A stretch of DNA of 64,000 bases from Aureispira sp963837355 (GTDB taxonomy: Bacteria; Bacteroidota; Bacteroidia; Chitinophagales; Saprospiraceae), in NCBI GenBank assembly GCA_963837355.1, contig CAWIMY010000007.1:868001-932000 (forward strand), read 5' to 3'. This document shows, in pieces, positions 59,340 through 64,000 of the stretch (the first letter of the stretch is position 1; each line of letters starts with the position of its first letter). Made by a program: the position numbers and the translations under genes. Under the pieces are notes generated by a model, which searched no databases, was not told the origin of the DNA, and saw nothing but the letters and a program-made list of their open reading frames with translations.

Positions 59340-60173
59340 ATGAGTTTCATGAGTCGTATAAAAAATGGCTGGCAATTAGCCAAAACCAGTTTACAGATTA
59401 TAAAGGAGAACAAAACCCTAATTGTTTTTCCTATTCTTTCGGGAGTATCCTTACTCCTAATTTTAGCCACCTTCTTTGGAGGTGGGTTTCTCTTGCTTGG
59501 TAACATGGTCGATAATTTAGAGTCGAGCAGTGAGGCGAGCCAACAAATTTTGGGCATCGTTATCATCTTCTTCTATTATCTCATTAACTACTTTGTGGTG
59601 GTGTTTTTCAATTCCGCTTTGGTGCATTGCACCCGCCGTATTTTGGATGGAGAAACGACTTCCGTAGGCGAGGGCATTCGTTATGCAAGTGATAACCTTG
59701 GCCGTATTTTTACTTGGGCAGTTATTTCGGCTACCGTAGGTACCTTATTACAATTGTTGAGCCGTACAGGAAAAGTAGGGGAGATTGTGGCAGGGTTGAT
59801 TGGCTTTGGCTGGTCTGTTTTGACCTTCTTTGTTGTCCCCGTGTTGTTGTATGAAGACCGTTCTGTTATGGGCTCCATCAAAGAGTCAGGACGTATTTTG
59901 AAAGAAAAATGGGGCGATTCGTTGGTAGGAAATGCTAGTTTGGGTTTTCTTCAATTTTTGGCGCTTGCAGCGTTGGGGCTGGTAGGCTACTTCCTAGTTA
60001 AGGTTGTTAGTGTTTGGATGCTCTTTCCTGTTCTATTGATCGGGTTGCTCATTATTGTTACGTTCTCTGCGGCCAAAACAATTTTTATGACGGCTGTGTA
60101 TAACCGCGTGACTGAACACGAAATTCGTTATTTTGACGTAGATATTTTAGATGCCGCTTTTGCGACTAAGTAA
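59340..60173 (+). CDS. DUF6159-type integral membrane protein
   Basis: 277 residues from the ATG at 59340 (MSFMSRIKNGWQLAKTS). A GTG at 59280 would add 20 unsupported residues. There are about five or six membrane helices, for example LIVFPILSGVSLLLILATFF, IIFFYYLINYFVVVFF, and a last pair near 210-245. The motif FFNSALVHCTRRILDGE is typical of the family. Function is unknown; proteins of this family look like small transport or membrane-organising proteins. A strong bidirectional terminator follows. Confidence 0.8.
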   Translation: MSFMSRIKNGWQLAKTSLQIIKENKTLIVFPILSGVSLLLILATFFGGGFLLLGNMVDNLESSSEASQQILGIVIIFFYYLINYFVVVFFNSALVHCTRRILDGETTSVGEGIRYASDNLGRIFTWAVISATVGTLLQLLSRTGKVGEIVAGLIGFGWSVLTFFVVPVLLYEDRSVMGSIKESGRILKEKWGDSLVGNASLGFLQFLALAALGLVGYFLVKVVSVWMLFPVLLIGLLIIVTFSAAKTIFMTAVYNRVTEHEIRYFDVDILDAAFATK

Positions 60174-60204
60174 GGAAACGGACATTGGTATTATCCAAAA
60201 TAAA

Positions 60205-60241
60205 AAATCCTCCCTCGTATAGACGAAGGAGGATTTTTTTG
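60205..60241. terminator. Bidirectional terminator
   Basis: AAATCCTCC..TCGT pairs with ACGA.GGAGGATTT, with an A-run on the left and seven Ts on the right. It serves the convergent membrane protein and sulfotransferase genes. Confidence 0.9.
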
Positions 60242-60257
60242 TAGGCTGTCTGCGTGT

Positions 60258-61437
60258 CTAAGCAGGCGTAGCTTGCGTATTGTCTTTGTATTCTAAATCG
60301 TATCCAAACTCTTCAAAAACAAAGCCCCATTCGCGTTGAATAAGTGCCACTGTTTCTGGAGCGATAGGAATAAATTTGTTCTTTTTATAGCCTTTTTTAG
60401 TATCCAGATAGGCCGCAATTTGAGGACGAATAGCTTTCCCAATCGCCTAAATTAAGCGTCTCGTAGATTTCCTGAAAGACATCCATTTCTTTTTCGGTGC
60501 CAATGTCATGGTAAGCGATTTCTACCAAGCTTCCTGCTGGAATAGAAGCGCGAGAATCCAAGTACCCCTGCATAATCAAACGGTAATTCTCAATAATCAT
60601 TTGATCTTCTTCCTCTTCCGTAATTTCTTGTAGACGTTGGGTACGCAAAACCACACGGTGTAAGTGCTTCGTCGACAGGTAAACGCGGTAAGGGTTGCGG
60701 TGAATGTATACAAATTTAGCATCGGGATACAACTCTAGCAATTGGCGCGCACGGGCTGTATTGTTGGGGTTTTTGAGGAGCAAACGCCGCCCATCACCCA
60801 TAACATGGATACACTCCAATACATAGTTATAATACTTTCTCCAAGTGCGGTATTCGCGCTTAGAAATATCTTGAAATAGGTTGTATTTGTAGAAATACTC
60901 GCGATTTTTTGGGAAATAAAAGCTACATACCCCTGCGGCATGGGTGATGTTACTCAACACCTGCTCTTCCTCTTGGGGTTTAGAAAGCGTCATTTCGACG
61001 TTGTCCATCGGCCGCGTACTTGGTACCCAACGCCCCAACAACTTTTTTGTCCAGCCACCCAACATGCAGATGTTGAAAAAGAAACTCTGGAAATTGTCCA
61101 AATAAGTGAATTGCTTGTCCTGCGCGAGGGTATAATGGATGTGGGTAGTGCCACTGCGCCAGTGTCCTAAGATAAAAACAGGCGATGTTTTTTTCAAATC
61201 CACCTTACTCAAGCGTATCTTCAACCAAAGGGACTGAATCCACTGCAAGGGCGTCGTCAAGATGGAGAAAAAATAGATGAGCGCTTTGAGCGATCTTTTA
61301 GATTTATCGGTTTTGTTGCGGCTAAACAAGCGCCACAAATTGCTCACGCGCGTTACATAAAGTTGATTCCCTGGCACTTTGTATTTGACCTTGGGATTCT
61401 GTACTGCGCTTTTTTCTTTTTTTCTTTTCAGTGCCAT
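60258..61437 (-). pseudogene. Sulfotransferase-family protein, frameshifted near its C-terminus
   Basis: Start chosen at ATG 61437 (MALKRKKEKSAVQ); an ATG at 61458 is also open. FILGHWRSGTTHIHYTLAQD is the 5'-phosphosulfate loop that binds PAPS, and FVYIHRNPYRVYLSTKHL is the 3'-phosphate region, so the enzyme core is complete. The frame runs to 60397, where the last 11 residues no longer match the family. Adding one base in the short A-run near 60437 restores an ending of about 60 residues: AIRPQIAAYLDTKKGYKKNK, then TVALIQREWGFVFEEFGYDL, with a stop at 60258. That ending is typical of this family. So either there is a sequencing indel or a C-terminally damaged enzyme. Confidence 0.8.
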
Positions 61438-61692
61438 AATTAGGGTGATAATTGTCAAAATGGCCTACCAACGCCCTGACAAAAGTGGTGCTTTCGTTGG
61501 GAGCATAGCTCAAGAGCGGTAGGGATATAATGTGTTGTTGCTTGGACGTATAAACGATGAACGATAGAAAAAGATCAGTAGGTTGCTGAATCAGTAGAGG
61601 GATAACAACAGAAAATCCATTATTAAGATCTCTGGCTATTCCAACAATCAATTACCATTTTTGTTCTTAAACTGCCTAAATTGAAAGGCGCG

Positions 61693-61700
61693 CAAAGATA
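61693..61700 (-). promoter_or_regulatory. -7 element upstream of sulfotransferase gene
   Basis: TATCTTTG on the minus strand fits TAnnTTTG, about 255 bases before the start codon, so there would be a long leader. The -33 region is weak. Confidence 0.4.
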
Positions 61701-61749
61701 GCAAACTGTCCGATACTTCGGGATATAGTCAGGACTATTCCCACTTATT

Positions 61750-62922
61750 TTAGCGCACCCGCAAATAAGGTCGAATGCGTTCAAAGGTATTTTTGCCATC
61801 ATCTAGCTCTGGTAAGATTTCTAACAGTGCCACACTTTTCCAAGGGCCCTTGCGCTCGCGGTATTGCACAATGGCCTTGGCTTGTGCCCAACGCAAATAA
61901 GGATGGGCTTTTAATTGCTCTAGAGTTGCCGTATTGACATTAATTTGTAGAAGCGGCGTTCCTGTACAGGTCAAATGTGGGAGCATCTGCTGAAAAGTCG
62001 AATCGGGAAGTTGGTAGAGTTCGCCGACTTGTGTCACATCTACAAAGCCGCCCAATTTGTCCCGCCACTCCAATAAGCGCCGCGCATAAGTAGCGCCAAT
62101 GCCTCGGAACTGCTCAAAATCTTCGCTGCTGGCTGTATTGATGTCAATCGCGCGGTAGACCCGCTTGGGACGGGTGTATGGCGTGCGGTTTTGTGGCTGC
62201 TCCACCAACTGAATGTGCGCCGCCAAATGTTGGTACAGACTATCGGGAAGGGAGTAAATTTTCTTAAAATCTTCTGCTTGACGAAAACTGCCGCCTTTAC
62301 TACGGTAGTTGATAATGCTTTTAATGGTTCGAGGCGACAAGCCTAAGGCTGCAAACGTTTCGCGGCTACAGGTGTTGGGATCAAAATCGAAGGCAGCGGG
62401 TAAGGCTTGCGCAACGGGGGCAGCGGCTTTTTCAGGCAATTGAAGGTAGTCCTTTAAGGTGTCGTAGTGGTTGGATTCTAAGGTATAAATGCGGGCGAGG
62501 TCTTCTTTGTACTTGAATTTTCCGCCTTTATTTCGGTAATTAATAATGCTTTTAATGCTGCGTTCAGGGACGTTCATAGCCGCCAACTTCTCAGCCGAAA
62601 CCGTATTGGGGTCAAAGGGTTGGGGCCGCAACTTGGCTTGTACAGAGCGGGTGTTACCGCCAAATGAATTGCCCGTATGAGCGGCCGCATAACGTTGGTA
62701 GGAGGATTTTTTTGGGTAGCGTTGCGGTTCAGGAAACTGACTTTGATGGGCTTCAAAAGCCAATAATTCGTTGTCCCATTGAGGCATGGAGGTTGGGGGC
62801 GGCGCAACTGTTAAGTATTGAGTCAATCGAACGGAGACAAATAAGACAATACAAGTGCAGAGGAAAAGAACAGCTAAGCGTTCATTTTTGGTGTAATAGA
62901 AGTAATCTTTGAAGAGGTTCAT
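61750..62922 (-). CDS. Membrane-anchored protein with four helix-hairpin-helix motifs
   Basis: 390 residues. One N-terminal membrane helix (about 16-36, LAVLFLCTCIVLFVSV) has a short cytoplasmic start, so the main part is periplasmic. Four ComEA-type helix-hairpin-helix segments follow: FDPNTVSAEKLAAM (about 103-150), FDPNTCSRETFAAL (180-228), IDINTASSEDFEQF (259-308) and INVNTATLEQLKAH (327-370). Each has the pattern N......L......A..I..YR...G.F. The family binds double-stranded DNA, as ComEA does in natural uptake, but GspK-like proteins use the same fold. A role in DNA uptake is possible; no other competence gene is in the window. Confidence 0.85.
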   Translation of the reverse strand: MNLFKDYFYYTKNERLAVLFLCTCIVLFVSVRLTQYLTVAPPPTSMPQWDNELLAFEAHQSQFPEPQRYPKKSSYQRYAAAHTGNSFGGNTRSVQAKLRPQPFDPNTVSAEKLAAMNVPERSIKSIINYRNKGGKFKYKEDLARIYTLESNHYDTLKDYLQLPEKAAAPVAQALPAAFDFDPNTCSRETFAALGLSPRTIKSIINYRSKGGSFRQAEDFKKIYSLPDSLYQHLAAHIQLVEQPQNRTPYTRPKRVYRAIDINTASSEDFEQFRGIGATYARRLLEWRDKLGGFVDVTQVGELYQLPDSTFQQMLPHLTCTGTPLLQINVNTATLEQLKAHPYLRWAQAKAIVQYRERKGPWKSVALLEILPELDDGKNTFERIRPYLRVR

Positions 62923-63127
62923 TGGTCAGCAACAGGCGTATTTATAGGATGGCTAGAAAATAAAGGGCGGAGAAGATGTAACACAAAGAGAATTTATAAA
63001 TTAGCTGCCAATCAGTTGGAATGCTTCTTAAGCCGTCAACAAAGTTAATGTTGGGCTGTTAGCTTAGTACTATTTCCACTACTGTTTTTCTTTGCAGTAA
63101 TTTACTGTTCAATATAAGTAAAAATTT

Positions 63128-63544
63128 ATGCCTGTCTTCGATACTACTCATAATATTAAGAAAATAATAGACGCCATTAACGACTATCTGGGTATGCCCA
63201 TTCCTTTTTTGCAGCGTTTCAAGCGTGGGGGGATTGGCTCGCGGCGCATGGTCGTAGACGATTTAAGTCCTGCTTTGGAACCCTACATCAATGCGCGGCA
63301 TTACCTGACATACAGCAACCTAGAATTGCGTCCACAAGGAGTTATGGTGCATATTCACAAGACTTTAGATACCTTTTCTTGGTGTGTTTTATATGAAGAT
63401 ATTACCCTAGAATTTTTAGAAAACAAGCAAGTGCGCCTAGAAGCAGAAGGCGAATTTATCCTCTTTCGAGATGGCTACAAATTTAACCATAAATTCTTTG
63501 ATCAACTGCGCGTGACTTGTCAGCAACATAAAAATAATTCTTAA
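63128..63544 (+). CDS. Hypothetical protein
   Basis: 138 residues, soluble, with no signal peptide. It begins MPVFDTTHNIKKIIDAINDY and contains LTYSNLELRPQGVMVHIHKT and a beta-rich stretch (WCVLYEDITLEFLENKQVRLEAEGEFILFRDG, described here only by its ends WCVLYEDI and FILFRDG). The codon use looks like its neighbours. I do not recognise a family. It lies 74 bases upstream of a small basic protein gene in the same direction. Confidence 0.7.
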   Translation: MPVFDTTHNIKKIIDAINDYLGMPIPFLQRFKRGGIGSRRMVVDDLSPALEPYINARHYLTYSNLELRPQGVMVHIHKTLDTFSWCVLYEDITLEFLENKQVRLEAEGEFILFRDGYKFNHKFFDQLRVTCQQHKNNS

Positions 63545-63618
63545 AAAAAAACTGCGCGGGAACAAAACCTACTCTAAAAGTGGTTGTAAGAACATATTAT
63601 TCAACCAACCAACAGCGC

Positions 63619-63873
63619 ATGAAAAAGAAGAAAAAAAAGTTGCTGCGCCGCGACCGCTTAAAAAAAGTATTGGGAGCGGCACAGCGCGATCAATATCTAA
63701 GTGATAATCCGCACGGTTACAGTCGTAGCAAGAGCGTCCACAAAGATCCAAGCGTGTATTCGCGCAAGCAAAAACATCAAAAAAAAGACCGTTCTCCTAG
63801 TGATGACGGTCTTTTTTTAGTTTTAGTACCCTTGCGCGCGCTGCTAACGGAGGAAACGTTGGTTAACTGTTAG
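63619..63873 (+). CDS. Small very basic protein, doubtful C-terminus
   Basis: The start is the ATG at 63619 (MKKKKKKLLRRDRLKKVLG). The first 55 residues are rich in Lys and Arg (SRSKSVHKDPSVYSRKQKHQ) and could bind nucleic acid. An intrinsic terminator (63784-63818) lies inside the last third of the frame, so most transcripts would end before the stop codon at 63873. The real gene may be shorter or not a gene at all. The last 30 residues (LFLVLVPLRALL) look accidental. Confidence 0.4.
   Translation: MKKKKKKLLRRDRLKKVLGAAQRDQYLSDNPHGYSRSKSVHKDPSVYSRKQKHQKKDRSPSDDGLFLVLVPLRALLTEETLVNC
63784..63818 (+). terminator. Intrinsic terminator
   Basis: AAAGACCGT (63784-63792) pairs with ACGGTCTTT (63806-63814), followed by a T-run. 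It probably ends the unit 63128-63800, and with its A-run could also act for the minus-strand gene at the window end. Confidence 0.85.
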
Positions 63874-64000
63874 TTTGATCTAACAGTTCTTCGTCCAACG
63901 GGGGCTTTCTGCTGTTCCAATAACTAAAAAACAGAAGCGCTAAAGAGAACAGCTGGTTTAATAACCATAGATAAATGGCGAGGGTGACAAGCTCATTAAA
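63863..64000 (-). CDS. C-terminal end of a membrane protein (partial)
   Basis: The last 45 codons of a minus-strand gene that enters from beyond the window. It has a hydrophobic segment (LVTLAIYLWLLNQLFSLALL) followed by a charged tail (RKPPLDEELLDQTNS) and a stop at 63863-63865. This pattern suggests an inner-membrane protein ending in the cytoplasm. Too little is present to name it. Confidence 0.55.
   Translation of the reverse strand, partial: FNELVTLAIYLWLLNQLFSLALLFFSYWNSRKPPLDEELLDQTNS

Noticed and set aside
61322..61651. 109-codon minus-strand frame upstream of the sulfotransferase gene
   Set aside because: It overlaps the sulfotransferase N-terminus in another frame, with no coding features.

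Overview
The window comes from a Bacteroidota chromosome, most likely a Saprospira-like member of the Saprospirales. This rests on type IX secretion (T9SS) cargo with C-terminal sorting domains, PorP/SprF proteins, TAnnTTTG-type promoter elements, and the order bL28 - bL33 - DUF4295 - FtsY. The lineage is an inference; no 16S rRNA gene is present.

1-7.8 kb, minus strand: an accessory locus that is the best candidate for a new system. A 916-residue calpain-like (C2-type) cysteine protease with no signal peptide is followed by an exported small protein that overlaps it by ATGA. Four further copies of the protease C-terminal part follow; each of the first three has its own exported partner gene. 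The layout is that of polymorphic toxins with orphan toxin-immunity cassettes. Unusually, the repeated cassette starts between the catalytic Cys and the catalytic His, so each cassette carries half an active site plus a variable tail. Decay increases with distance from the full-length gene.

7.8-15.7 kb: housekeeping genes. glnS and gltX are divergent, followed by a zinc-less DksA-like protein, tRNA-Arg(ACG), rpmB, rpmG, a DUF4295 ribosomal protein, ftsY and thymidine kinase. Several have non-standard features: a GluRS insertion, an extended bL28 and a thymidine kinase that has lost most zinc ligands.

16.0-20.4 kb: a two-gene operon of an exported TPR-CHAT protease and an OmpA-domain protein. 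20.6-55.4 kb: a large T9SS surface-protein island. It holds three giant type B cargo proteins (one broken by three frameshifts and a stop), two PorP/SprF genes each directly behind an intact cargo gene, a PorE-like TPR/propeller/OmpA protein, and two DUF4397-repeat proteins with type A sorting domains.

55.6-64 kb: smaller genes. These are a GNAT/iron-sulfur (YjdJ/YjdI-CDGSH) pair, an exported unknown protein, MscS, a TPR protein, a DUF6159 membrane protein, a frameshifted sulfotransferase, a membrane-anchored protein with four helix-hairpin-helix motifs, two small unknown proteins and the end of a membrane protein. Clear intrinsic terminators separate most units.
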